Source: Ponticoccus litoralis | GTDB taxonomy: Bacteria > Pseudomonadota > Alphaproteobacteria > Rhodobacterales > Rhodobacteraceae | NCBI RefSeq assembly: GCF_039769985.1 | Contig: NZ_JBDNCH010000002.1 | Coordinates: forward strand, 3,162,001 to 3,226,000 | Reading direction: 5' to 3' | Length of the DNA: 64,000 nt | Shown: positions 9,026 to 17,617 of the stretch, in pieces | How the letters are laid out: each line of letters begins with the position of its first letter | Numbering within the stretch: position 1 is the stretch's first letter | The notes under the pieces: generated by a model | Seen by the model: the letters and a program-made list of their open reading frames with translations, nothing else | Databases searched by the model: none | What the model was told of the DNA's origin: nothing | Program-made: the position numbers and the translations under genes

Positions 9026-9978
9026 TGACGCGTGCGACCCCGCTTGCCGCCCTCGCGCGCCCCTGGCTCTGGGCCTGGGTTGCCGCCGGGCTGGCCTTTG
9101 CCGCGACGCTGGGCCTGACCTCGGGGCGGGGCGCCGGAGAGCTGGCCTATGCCGCGCTCAGCTTCGGCGCCTTCGCCGCCATCGTCGGCATGGGGCAGAT
9201 GCTGGTGATCACGCTGGGGCCGGGCAATGTCGACCTCTCGATCCCGGCGACCATGACGCTGTCGGCCACGCTGGCGCTGAAGGTCATGGGCTCGGACCCC
9301 GGCACCGCCCTGCTGGGCCTTGCGGTGGCGCTGGCCGCCGGGCTGGGCGTGGGGCTGGCGAATTTCGCGCTGATCTACCTGCTGCGCCTGCCGCCGATCA
9401 TCGCCACGCTCGCCGCCTCGCTGATCTACCAGTCGCTTGCGATTTGGTCGAATCGGGGCCTGCGCATCAAGCCGCCCGAGGGGCTGGCGGATTTCGCCAC
9501 CGGGCGCTTCCTCGGCCTGCCCAACGTGGCATGGGTGGGCCTCGTGCTGGCCCCGGCCACATGGGTGGTGCTGGAACGCTCGGTCGCCGGGCGCTGGCTG
9601 CTGGCCACGGGGCAGAACCTGCGCGCCGCGCGGCTGGCGGGCCTCCCCGTGCAGGCGGTGCGCGCCGTGGCCTATGTCACCGTCGCCCTGTGTGCCGCGC
9701 TCGCGGGCTACCTGCTGGCCAGCTTTTCCGGCGGCGCGGCGCTGAACATGGGGGCGGAATACCTGCTGATGTCCATCGCCGTGGTCGTCATCGGGGGCTG
9801 CTCCATCGCCGGGGGCAACTCCAACGTGCCGGGCATCTGGGGCGCCGCGCTCTTCATGTTCCTCGTGGTCTCGATGCTCAACAGCTACGGCGCGGGCGCG
9901 GGCGTCCGCAACATCCTCACCGGCGCCATCATCATCGCCATCGTCATCGCCGCCAGCACCCGGAGGTCCCGCCCATGA
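9022..9978 (+). CDS. Sugar ABC transporter permease 2 (RbsC family)
   Basis: A protein of 318 residues with ~9 membrane segments. The family motif appears as TLGPGNVDLSIPATMTLSA, and IGGCSIAGGNSNVPGIWGAAL is the late cytoplasmic loop. Together with the preceding permease it makes a heterodimeric channel. The start overlaps the previous stop and its own stop overlaps the lactonase start (ATGA), so four consecutive genes are translationally coupled. Confidence 0.9.
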   Translation: MMTRATPLAALARPWLWAWVAAGLAFAATLGLTSGRGAGELAYAALSFGAFAAIVGMGQMLVITLGPGNVDLSIPATMTLSATLALKVMGSDPGTALLGLAVALAAGLGVGLANFALIYLLRLPPIIATLAASLIYQSLAIWSNRGLRIKPPEGLADFATGRFLGLPNVAWVGLVLAPATWVVLERSVAGRWLLATGQNLRAARLAGLPVQAVRAVAYVTVALCAALAGYLLASFSGGAALNMGAEYLLMSIAVVVIGGCSIAGGNSNVPGIWGAALFMFLVVSMLNSYGAGAGVRNILTGAIIIAIVIAASTRRSRP

Positions 9979-10907
9979 TCACCTTTCCGCCGCACCTTCA
10001 GGTGCACGACCCGCGCTTTCTGGAGCTGGTCCACCCCATGGCCAAGCTGGAAAAGATCGCCGAGGGCTTCACATGGACCGAGGGCCCGGTCTGGTTCGGG
10101 GATCGCGACTGCCTGCTGTTTTCGGACATCCCCTCGCGCCGCATCCTGCGCTGGTCCGAGAGCGAGGGCCTGTCCACCTACCGGGCCGAGAGCGGCTTCA
10201 ACAACGGCAACACGCGTGACCGGCAGGGGCGGCTGCTGGGCTGCCGCCATGGCGCGCGCGACGTGGTGCGGACAGAACATGACGGCAGGCTGACGGTTCT
10301 GGCGGATCACTTTGAGGGCAGGCGGCTGAACTCGCCGAATGACGTGGTGGTGTCTTCGGACGGCGCGGTCTGGTTCACCGATCCGACCTACGGCATCCTG
10401 TCGAACTTCGAGGGCTACCGGGCGGACCCCGAGCAGGCCGCCCACAACGTCTACCGCCTGTCGCCCGCAGGCGACCTGACGGCGGTCGTCAGCGATTTCA
10501 ACCAACCCAACGGGCTGTGCTTCTCGCCCGACGAGAGCCTGCTCTACATCGCCGAAAGCGGGTCGAGCCACGACGACACGGTGCCTTCGCATATCCGCGT
10601 CTTCGGCGTGGACGGCGGGCGGCTGGTGGATCGCGGGGTCTTTGCCGCCATCGACAAGGGCCTGCCGGACGGGATGCGCTGCGACGTCTTGGGCAACCTC
10701 TGGTCCTCTGCCGCCGACGGGGTGCATTGCTTTGCGCCCGATGGCACGCTGCTGGGCAAGATCCTCGTGCCCGAGGTCGTGTCGAACCTCTGTTTCGGCG
10801 GCTCGGACGGGCAGCGGCTGTTCATCACCTCGACCACCAGCGTGCATCGCATCTTCGTCGACACCATGGGCGCCGAGCCCTGGACGCGGGGCCATCAGTG
10901 CCCGTAG
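9975..10907 (+). CDS. SMP-30/gluconolactonase family lactonase
   Basis: A protein of 310 residues of the six-bladed SMP-30/regucalcin family. Metal-binding and catalytic positions are visible in FTWTEGPVWF (Glu), NSPNDVVVSSDGAVWFTDP (Asn, Asp), FNQPNGLCFSPDESLLYIAES and MRCDVLGNLWSS. It would open an aldonolactone to the free acid in the cytoplasm. It is fused by start-stop overlap to the sugar importer operon, and the uronate operon 6 kb upstream makes aldarolactones through Udh, so the two clusters may serve one catabolic route (inference). Confidence 0.9.
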   Translation: MITFPPHLQVHDPRFLELVHPMAKLEKIAEGFTWTEGPVWFGDRDCLLFSDIPSRRILRWSESEGLSTYRAESGFNNGNTRDRQGRLLGCRHGARDVVRTEHDGRLTVLADHFEGRRLNSPNDVVVSSDGAVWFTDPTYGILSNFEGYRADPEQAAHNVYRLSPAGDLTAVVSDFNQPNGLCFSPDESLLYIAESGSSHDDTVPSHIRVFGVDGGRLVDRGVFAAIDKGLPDGMRCDVLGNLWSSAADGVHCFAPDGTLLGKILVPEVVSNLCFGGSDGQRLFITSTTSVHRIFVDTMGAEPWTRGHQCP

Positions 10908-11017
10908 CCCGCCGGCAGATGTCGAGATCAAAAGAGCGTTCAGAAGCTCTTGCGTCCCCGGTTCTGCTTTGCTAACTAGCCGCACGATCCGAATGGGTGT
11001 ACTGTTCGGGTTCCGGT

Positions 11018-11094
11018 GCCGCCTTAGCTCAGTTGGTTAGAGCGCCTGATTGTGGATCAGGAGGTCCCCCGTTCGAGCCGGGGAGGTGGTACCA
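11018..11094 (+). tRNA. tRNA-His (GTG)
   Basis: A 77-base cloverleaf with an encoded CCA. Acceptor strands GCCGCCT/AGGTGGT pair with two G-U wobbles, the D arm is GCTCAGTTGGTTAGAGC, the anticodon stem CCTGA/TCAGG encloses loop TTGTGGA (anticodon GTG at 11052-11054), and the T arm is CCCCG-TTCGAGC-CGGGG. The base at -1 is T and the discriminator is A73. Absence of G-1 with A73 is the known special form of tRNA-His in a large alphaproteobacterial group, where the histidyl-tRNA synthetase has co-adapted. Confidence 0.95.
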
Positions 11095-11483
11095 TTCTTC
11101 TCCCCCATGACATCGCCAAAAACCGTTGCCGCACCGTGCAGAGGCAGCGAAAGAGCCGCTTGGCCGGGCCCTTGCGGGCCAGAACGGTCCAGTGTCGCCA
11201 CCGGGGGCGGGCCGCGACACGGTAAGGGCCGGTGCACCGCGAGTCATGGAAAGGACGCGGAATCGCGCGGTTCGGGGGCTGCCGGGCATCGTGCCGGTTC
11301 GGGCCGCATCGCGATCCGGCAAGCCATGATCAAATTGCAGCCGAATCCGGCGCTCAGGCGGCCAATTCCCGAATTACGGAAATCCCGACCTTGTTACGGC
11401 GTGGGCGCCACGGTTACAATTTCCCGTGAAAGTAGATTTATTGAACAGCGATTCAGTCAAAAAGTGAGTCCGGGGAAGACCTC
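11095..11483. other. Intergenic region after tRNA-His
   Basis: No convincing gene is seen in these 389 bases. Short open frames here have no ribosome site or recognisable protein pattern. The last 90 bases become AT-richer and contain the promoter candidate listed separately. Confidence 0.5.
11391..11420 (+). promoter_or_regulatory. Candidate sigma-70 promoter
   Basis: TTGTTA (11391-11396) and TACAAT (11415-11420) are separated by 18 bases in an AT-rich patch. It points toward the small ORF at 11484 and the FAD monooxygenase at 11725. Confidence 0.45.
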
Positions 11484-11708
11484 ATGACCGTGACACAGGC
11501 GATGGACCGTGCCGCCCGTAAAACCCTCTGTGCCCGCACCCGAGCGCCCTGTCGTGGTGGGGCGAAGGGCTGCGAGGCCGGGGGCATGCGTTCGGATGTC
11601 CGCGCCATCCTGCGCCCGACCGCCGGGGCCGGGGCGTGGTTCGACCGCGTGTCGGCGCCGGATCTCATGGCCTTCCGCAAGCGCCGGGCCGTGGTCCGGG
11701 GCGCCTGA
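11484..11708 (+). CDS. Small basic hypothetical protein
   Basis: A 74-codon frame (MTVTQAMDRAARKT...) preceded by GGGGAAG, lying 64 bases after a good promoter candidate and 16 bases before the monooxygenase. It is rich in Arg, Ala and Cys and has no domain I recognise. It could be a leader peptide, a genuine small protein, or only the 5' leader of the next gene. The composition does not separate it clearly from random high-GC sequence. Confidence 0.3.
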   Translation: MTVTQAMDRAARKTLCARTRAPCRGGAKGCEAGGMRSDVRAILRPTAGAGAWFDRVSAPDLMAFRKRRAVVRGA

Positions 11709-11724
11709 AACGGGGGGCTGCGCC

Positions 11725-12856
11725 ATGGCCGGGGCGATCATCGTCGGCGGCGGCATCGGCGGGCTGACCGCGGCCCTCGCGCTGCGGCGCACTGGGGATG
11801 AGGATTTGCCTGCTTGAGTGCAACGACAGGCCGGGGACGGGCGGAACCGGGCTGACGCTTTGGCCCAATGCGCTGCGGCAACTGGAGCGGCTGGGTCTGC
11901 AAGAGGAGATCGTCGCCCATGCACGGCCCTTGCTGAAGGGCGAGGTCTTCGACCAGTCTGGCAAGCCGCTGGCCGAGGTCGACCTGTCGTCGATCGAGGC
12001 GCGGACCGGACACCCCCTGATCTGCCTGCGCGAGGCGGATCTTTGCAGGGTGCTTCTGGATGCCCTTGGGGAAGTTGAGGTTTGCGCCGGAATCACTTGT
12101 TTTTCCTATGAAAACCATCCGGACCGCGTGGTCGCGCAGACCAGCCGGGGGGTGGTTGAGGGTGACATGCTGGTGGCCGCCGACGGCATGCGGTCGCGCC
12201 TGCGCGGACAGATGCTGGAGACCGATCCGCTGCAATACCTCGGATGGATGACATGGCGCGGGGTGGCGCGCCTGCCCGGGGGCAGCTTTCCCGAAGGGCT
12301 TTACCGCGAGTTCTTCGGGCGTGGCAGCCGCTTTGGGATCTTCGCGATCGGGAGCGACCTCGTGTACTGGTCGGGCAGCCGCAATGGCCCGGCGGAGGCG
12401 GGCGGTCCGGTCGGTCCGGCCCATCGTGCCGAGGCCCTGTGTGCCTTCGCCGGGTGGCCCGATCCGGTGCGGAGCGTCATTGAGACCACCCGGGCCGAGG
12501 ATCTTGTGCGCAGCGGGGTCTACGACACGCAACCGCTGGCGCGGTGGAGCGACGGGCGCTCGGTGCTGCTGGGAGACGCGGCGCATCCCATGACGCCGGA
12601 TCTTGGGCAGGGTGCCTGTCAGGCCATCGAGGACGCCCTGTGCCTTGCGGAATGCGTCGTCGCGGCGGCAACGGTGCCGCAGGCCCTGCGCGCCTACGAG
12701 CGGCAGGGACAGGAGCGGACGGCCTCGCTGGTGGCGCGCTCGCGGCGCATGGGGCGGATGCGGCAGTGGCAGCACCCGGTCATGGCGCGGTTCCGAAACG
12801 GGCTAATGCGGTCGATCCCGCCGAGCGTTCTGTTGAAACTCTTCAACACCCGGTAG
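11725..12856 (+). CDS. FAD-dependent monooxygenase, group A (frameshift near 11791)
   Basis: The N-terminus MAGAIIVGGGIGGLTAALAL is the FAD dinucleotide motif; the frame breaks at a CACTGG site (11790) and continues with MRICLLEC...GTGLTLWPNALRQLERLGL. The second conserved motif VLLGDAAHPMTPDLGQGACQAIEDA binds the FAD ribityl chain and VAADGMRSRLRG is the DG motif. Deleting one base gives ~376 residues, the usual length for salicylate-hydroxylase/zeaxanthin-epoxidase/HpxO-like enzymes that hydroxylate aromatic or heterocyclic substrates with NAD(P)H and O2. The substrate cannot be assigned. Confidence 0.83.
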
Positions 12857-13037
12857 GGCCGCCGTTGCGCCGGGTCCTGAGCGTCCGGGATCTGCTTCGG
12901 TCCGTGCGGGTGGTCTGGGTCGCGGCTGTGGATGGGCTTCGTGTTTTGCATGAGAAATTGTCGTTAGGTGATTGAAATAAGTTGAGTAATTGTTTTATGG
13001 TGATTGGAGAGCGGGGCGTGCTGACGCTGGTGTTGCA

Positions 13038-13093
13038 GGGGGCTCTGCCCCCGCTGCGCTCCCCCGAGGGTATTTGAGGGACCAGAGAAGACG
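13038..13093. repeat. Dispersed 3'-end element
   Basis: GGGGGCTCTGCCCCC hairpin followed by CCCCGAGGGTATTTGAGGGACCAGAGAAG, a copy of the family found at eight other sites. It lies between the convergent monooxygenase and Asp-box genes. Confidence 0.65.
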
Positions 13094-13102
13094 CGGGCGC
13101 GA

Positions 13103-14248
13103 TTATTGCGAGAGCGTCTCGATGCAGAGCACCGTGGGCAGGTGCCGGGCGATCTCGGCCCAGCTGTCGCCCTCGTCCGTGGAGGCAAAGACCGAGCCGC
13201 TGTTGGTGCCGAAGTAGAGACCGGGCGTCGCGGCGGTATCGGTGGCCATGGCCTGACGCAGCACGGTGAAATAGCAGTTGTCCTGCGGCAGGCCCCTGCG
13301 GCAGGCCTGCCAGGTGTCGCCCGCATCGCGCGAGCGCCAGACGGCGGCGGCGGCGTCGGGCGGGAAGCGGCCCTGCATGTCGCCGTTCAGCGGCAGGGTC
13401 CAGAGGGTCTCTGGCCTCCCCGGATGGACCGCCACCGGGAAGCCGAAGGTCGAGGGCAGGCCCGCGGTGATCTCGTCCCAGCTGCGCCCGCCGTCGCGCG
13501 AGCGGAAGACGCCGCAGTGGTTCTGCTGGTAAAGCAGGTCGCCGCCGCGCGCGATATTGTGCACGCAATGGCCGGTTTCGCCGCCCGAGGGGCCGGCGGG
13601 GTGGCTGTGCTGGGCGCAGGCCTCTGCGTTGGACAGGCGATTGCGGCGCTGCCAGCTTGCGCCGCCGTCCTCGGTGGCAAAGATGCCCGCCGCCGAGATG
13701 CCCAGCCACATCCGGTCGGGTGCGTCGGGCGCAGTGACGATGCTGTGCAGGGTCAGCCCCGCGCCGCCGGGCTGCCAGGTGTCCGCCGAGGGGTGGTCGG
13801 TGAGGCTGTCGACCGCCGCCCATGTCTCGCCTTCGTCGGTGGAGGTGAAGAGCGACGCGGGCTTGGCACCGGCGTAGAGGCGATGGCCCGCGCGGGCGAG
13901 CGACCAGAGGTTCTCGATCCGGCCCGAGAAGGGCGCGGGATCGGCGGGGGTCACGCCGAAGGCCTTCGCCGCCTCGGGGTCATTGCGCGCCCAGTCGTCC
14001 ATCTGCCCGTCCGCGAGCTTGGTCAGGGTCCATGTGGCGCCCCGGTCGGTGGAGCGCCAGACGCCCGCGCCGAAGAAGTCGCCGCCGCCGCAGGCCCAGA
14101 GGCTGCCGCTGACGGGATCGCCGATGGCGTGGTTGATGCCCCAGCCGCCGCAATGCGGACCGGAGACGGACCAGGTGACGCGGTCGTCGGAGGTGAGGAG
14201 GAAGAGGCCCTTGGTGGTGCCCGCCAGAACGGTCGTGTGCTGCGACAT
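13103..14248 (-). CDS. Asp-box (BNR) repeat beta-propeller protein
   Basis: A protein of 381 residues with seven Asp-box motifs (S/T-x-D-x-G-x-x-W), for example STDRGATW, STDEGETW, TEDGGASW, SRDGGRSW, SRDAGDTW and STDEGDSW, plus a degenerate first one (SDDRVTWS). This predicts a seven-bladed propeller of the sialidase/Vps10/YCF48-like superfamily. There is no signal peptide, so it is probably cytoplasmic. A sialidase-like active site (Arg triad) is not evident, so glycosidase activity should not be assumed. Family members are often annotated only as exo-alpha-sialidase or photosystem assembly-like protein. It is monocistronic. Confidence 0.85.
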   Translation of the reverse strand: MSQHTTVLAGTTKGLFLLTSDDRVTWSVSGPHCGGWGINHAIGDPVSGSLWACGGGDFFGAGVWRSTDRGATWTLTKLADGQMDDWARNDPEAAKAFGVTPADPAPFSGRIENLWSLARAGHRLYAGAKPASLFTSTDEGETWAAVDSLTDHPSADTWQPGGAGLTLHSIVTAPDAPDRMWLGISAAGIFATEDGGASWQRRNRLSNAEACAQHSHPAGPSGGETGHCVHNIARGGDLLYQQNHCGVFRSRDGGRSWDEITAGLPSTFGFPVAVHPGRPETLWTLPLNGDMQGRFPPDAAAAVWRSRDAGDTWQACRRGLPQDNCYFTVLRQAMATDTAATPGLYFGTNSGSVFASTDEGDSWAEIARHLPTVLCIETLSQ

Positions 14249-14420
14249 GGCATGGTTCCCTGTTTCAGGGCGAGCCTAGCACGGGTTTGCCTGTCGGCGG
14301 TGGGGATTGTTCGGGAATGCGCGGGGAATGGCGCGGCACGGGGTCGGGCGCGTGGGCCGGCGCCCTTCGCCGTCCCCGGGGTCGCTTTGGGGGCGACGTG
14401 GCGCGGGGGGCGGCGGCGGA

Positions 14421-14450
14421 AGAGGTATTTGGGCCAAGAAGAAGCAGGGG
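14421..14450. repeat. Dispersed 3'-end element, short copy
   Basis: AGGTATTTGGGCCAAGAAGAAGCAGGGG, a truncated copy without the G/C hairpin arm, about 80 bases beyond the end of the minus-strand gene at 14530. Confidence 0.6.
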
Positions 14451-14529
14451 CCCTGTGCAGTGTCTGTGGCGGTGGGGTTTGGTGGGGTCCCTTTGGCCGA
14501 GGGCCCGGGGTGAAGGTGGGGTCGGGGGC

Positions 14530-15537
14530 TCAGCGCATCCAGAAGCCTTCGCGCTTGATGCGGTTGCGGATCGCCTGTTCGCGGCGCGGCAGGTCGTCCC
14601 GGTCGAAGAGCGCGCGAACCTTGGCACCCCGGCCCTGGTAGATCATGCGCTTGGCGGGTTCGTATTGCTTCAGCACCTTCTTCAGGCGGTTGGGGGCGGC
14701 GATCTCTTCGAGCAGGGCCACCACGGTGTCGGTCTCGCGGGCGTAGAGCAGCGGCAGGGTGCGATAGTGGCAGGTGACCCGGTAGTCCAGCAGGCCCTCG
14801 GGCAGGCTGTCGCGCCCGCCGCCGAAGCTGTGGATCACCAGCGGCAGGGCGACCTGGTCGAGCCAGGGGTCGAGGCTCTGGCAGACCAACGCCTCGGGCG
14901 TGTCGTCGCGGATCGACAGGGCGTAGTCGAGGAAGCGCTGGCCGAAGGCGCGGGGGCAGCGATAGAAGAAGAAGCCCGCGTTGAAGTAGAGGTAGCGGCG
15001 CCAGTATTCGTCGGGCTGCGTCAGGTCGAGCGAGCTGTCGAAGTCCAGACCGAAGCGGTCGTAGAGGGCCTTCCAGGTCTCGGTATAGCCCGGCCCGTAA
15101 AGCTCTGGCTGCGGCCAGGTGCCTTCGCGCCGCAGTGAGGCGGTGGGCCGGTCGAAGTCGAAGGGCACGTCGGAGAGGTCGCCGGTCACCAGCGTGTCGG
15201 TGTCGAAGAAGACGAAGGCTTCGCCCTCGGGCAGGGCCAAGAGCGCCTCTATCTTGTTGCCGTAGGGGTAGGACTGGCCGAAGTGGCGGCTTTCGAAGGG
15301 CAGCAGCGTGGCGCCCATCTCTTGCAGCAGCGCGCGCAGGTCGGCGTCGCGGATGCGCGGGTCATTGTCCCAGATATCACCGGGCTGCGGCTCGGCGACA
15401 AACAGGCGAAAACGCGGGCCGGTGGTGCGGGCGCGCAGCGAGGCGGCGAAGAGCAGCGCCTCGTAGGCCAGCCGCCCGTTCTGCCCGACGATCATCAGAT
15501 TTACGGTTTGAGGGGCGGGGTTGTCGCGTGCCATCAT
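14530..15537 (-). CDS. Nucleotide-sugar transferase-like protein
   Basis: A protein of 335 residues that begins VNLMIVGQNGRLAYEALLFAASLRA and carries a GT-A-like DxD motif in FVFFDTDTLVTGDLSDV. Conserved aromatic patches (YLYFNAGFFFYRCP, SLDPWLDQVALPLVIHSFGGG) fit a glycosyltransferase fold that binds a metal-nucleotide sugar. No membrane segment or signal is seen. The C-terminus is basic. The Rhodobacteraceae have an uncharacterised family of this kind; acceptor and sugar cannot be inferred. An alternative start one codon downstream is equally possible. Confidence 0.75.
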   Translation of the reverse strand: MMARDNPAPQTVNLMIVGQNGRLAYEALLFAASLRARTTGPRFRLFVAEPQPGDIWDNDPRIRDADLRALLQEMGATLLPFESRHFGQSYPYGNKIEALLALPEGEAFVFFDTDTLVTGDLSDVPFDFDRPTASLRREGTWPQPELYGPGYTETWKALYDRFGLDFDSSLDLTQPDEYWRRYLYFNAGFFFYRCPRAFGQRFLDYALSIRDDTPEALVCQSLDPWLDQVALPLVIHSFGGGRDSLPEGLLDYRVTCHYRTLPLLYARETDTVVALLEEIAAPNRLKKVLKQYEPAKRMIYQGRGAKVRALFDRDDLPRREQAIRNRIKREGFWMR

Positions 15538-15639
15538 GGTGCTGCTCGGGGCTTTTGCCGGGCACTATAGGCGGGACGGCGCAGGGCTGAAAGCCTTGCC
15601 GCGCGCGGGCCTGCGGGGATTTTTATGAAGGAGAGCGGC

Positions 15640-16221
15640 ATGCTCGATTTTCTCTTGGTGGTGATTGCCTTGGCGACTGGCGGCGCACGGCTGGAGGCAA
15701 TGGACGGTGGCGCGCCGATCCCGACAGAGGTGGCGAAGCCGCGTGTCGCCGGGGTCGAGGAGAAGGCGCCGGTGACAGGCGGGGAAGAGGCGCCGCCGGG
15801 CTACGAGCCGCCGGTGGCCGAGGCGGACGCGCCCTTGCCCTACGAGGCGGAACAGCAGGTCGCCACGGGGCGCTTCACCACCGCCGTCGAGGTCAAGCCG
15901 ATCATGGCGGCCACGCGGGCCAACTGGATCGCGGTGCGGGAGTTCAACGGGCAGGATCTGGTCTATGTCACGCATATCTGGTCGTGGCGCTGCGGGCTGG
16001 TGGCGCTGCACTACGGCGTGAACGGCGCCGCGCCCGAGCCCTGGCCGCTGCCGGACTGCCACGAAGAGACCAACGTGCCCAATGCCATGCTGCCGGACGA
16101 CGGGTTGCCCTATCGCGGCTACCCGCTGGGGTCCATCGAGACGGTGACGGTCGAGCTGATCTTTGATGACCTGACGGTGGAGCGGGCGACCTTCAACCGC
16201 CAGGGTGCGATGATTCCCTGA
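15640..16221 (+). CDS. Secreted hypothetical protein with Pro/Glu-rich linker
   Basis: A protein of 193 residues. The start at 15640 is preceded by AAGGAG at 8 bases; an ATG at 15625 would place that ribosome site inside the gene. MLDFLLVVIALATGGARLEA looks like a signal or anchor segment, then residues 20-75 are rich in Ala, Glu and Pro (a periplasmic spacer), and the C-terminal ~110 residues (AATRANWIAVREFNGQDLVY to FNRQGAMIP) look like a small beta domain with two conserved Cys (WRCG, DCHEET) that may form a disulfide. I do not recognise the family. Confidence 0.75.
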   Translation: MLDFLLVVIALATGGARLEAMDGGAPIPTEVAKPRVAGVEEKAPVTGGEEAPPGYEPPVAEADAPLPYEAEQQVATGRFTTAVEVKPIMAATRANWIAVREFNGQDLVYVTHIWSWRCGLVALHYGVNGAAPEPWPLPDCHEETNVPNAMLPDDGLPYRGYPLGSIETVTVELIFDDLTVERATFNRQGAMIP

Positions 16222-16405
16222 CCCGCGAGCCCCGTCTCGCGGGTCAGCGTGGCAAGGCTGCCTTCTGCGCAGCAGAAGGTCAGCAGCCACTCGGCAGCCA
16301 GTGAAGCGCGGGCGGTCGCGCCACCGACCTGCGGGGTGGTTGCCCGTCTCGCGGGTCAGCGAGGTAAGGCTGCGGCAGCAGCCACTCCTCAGCCAGTGAA
16401 GCGCA
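16222..16405. repeat. Two imperfect direct repeats with conserved foldback structure
   Basis: Unit 1 (16233-16309) and unit 2 (16345-16404) share CGTCTCGCGGGTCAGCG, AAGGCTG, CAGCAGCCACTC and AGCCAGTGAAGCGC. Unit 1 contains an 8-bp hairpin CCTTCTGC-GCA-GCAGAAGG inside an outer GGCTGCC/GGCAGCC stem; unit 2 lacks the inner hairpin but keeps GGCTG/CAGCC. A CCCGCGAG/CTCGCGGG hairpin precedes unit 1 right after the stop of the gene at 15640 and could be its terminator. No coding sense is seen. Confidence 0.55.
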
Positions 16406-16544
16406 CCGTCGCCTGGTGACACAGCGGATCCCTTGCCATCACCCGGTGCCCCTTGCCGGGTGGGTGCGGTGCAAGCCCCGCCGCACCGCGACGGGGCAAC
16501 CGATCCGCATGGGCCGCGCGGGTGCGCCTATGCCGCGCGTCCCC

Positions 16545-17238
16545 CTACAGCGTGATCGCCTGCATCACCTGCGGTTCGATCACGTCGACGCCGGGCAGGC
16601 CGCGCGTCAGGGCCTCTGCCGATTGCTCCAGCGCCGGGAAGGTGCGGTAGTGGCAGGGGATCACGGTCTTGAAGTCGAAGTACCGCTTCGCAGCCCAGTG
16701 CTGCCGCCTTCATGTCCATGGTGTAGTAGCCGCCCGCCGACAGGATGCCGATGTCGGGTTTGTGGTAGGCGCCGATCCAGTCCATGTCGGCCATGATCGT
16801 CGTGTCGCCTGAGAAGTAGATCGTGTGGCCCTCGCCGGAGATGATGAACCCGGTCTCCATCCCCATGTAGCGCGCCGTGCCGTCGACCGGCATCGAGGAG
16901 GAATGCGAGGCGGGCACCATGGTGACCGCGACCTCTCCGAACCGGACCGTGCCGCCCTTGTTGAAGGCGTGGCCCTCGACTGCGCCCTGCGCCGTGAGGG
17001 CACCGGCCAGTTCGACGATGGCGTTCACCGGCACACCGGTCCGCTTCGACAGATCGGCGACGCCGCCGGTGTGATCGCCGTGCCCGTGGGTCACGAGGAT
17101 CTGCGTGGCGCCCTTCAGGGCGGCCTCGGTATCCTGCCCTTCCATCATCGGGTTGCCGTCGATCCATGGGTCGATGAGCAGGACCTCTCCGCCGATTTCG
17201 ATGCGAAAGCTGCCGTGGCCAAGCCAGAGGATGTTCAT
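16545..17238 (-). CDS. UPF0173 metal-dependent hydrolase (frameshift near 16697)
   Basis: A metallo-beta-lactamase fold: LGHGSFRIE, VTHGHGDHTGG (HxHxDH zinc motif), ASHSSSM and YFSGDTTIMADM (Asp ligand), characteristic of UPF0173/YtkL proteins. The frame breaks at CCAGTG (16695-16700), where KAAA should continue to WAAKRYFDFKTVIPCHYRTFP with the last His ligand, ending VMQAITL at a TAG at 16545. Deleting one base gives the normal length of ~230 residues. Family members are cytoplasmic hydrolases of unknown physiological substrate. The gene stands alone. Confidence 0.85.
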
Positions 17239-17617
17239 TGTGGGACTCCCGTGTTGTCTGGCCGAAGGGTAGCGGCGGGGCGCGGATTGGCCAGTGCCGT
17301 CAGGCAATCGCGTCGGGTGAAGGCCCGGGGCGCCGGTTCCGCGATGCCCGCAGCCGCCGCGGCGGCGCATTCGGGAGAGGAGGGGGCGCGCCCCCGCATC
17401 CCCGGTCCCGCCGGGACGGCCCGCCCGCGTCCCGGTGACCGTCGCACAACCGGCGCGTCCGGGCAGTTGCGAGAACACCGGACGAGCGGGACACCACCGG
17501 ACCGCCGCGCCGTTCGTCAACGGCGGGGTGCCGTGCCGGGAAGCCTGCGTCTTGTCTGGTCCGACAGGCGGGCCTACCTCACGGGCAATCGAGCCGATCG
17601 CCTGCGACGAGGGACGG
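17239..17617. other. Divergent intergenic region
   Basis: About 380 bases between the start of the UPF0173 gene and the ceramidase-family gene. An open frame continues upstream of the ceramidase start but has no ribosome site or membrane-protein character. No other feature is seen. Confidence 0.4.
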
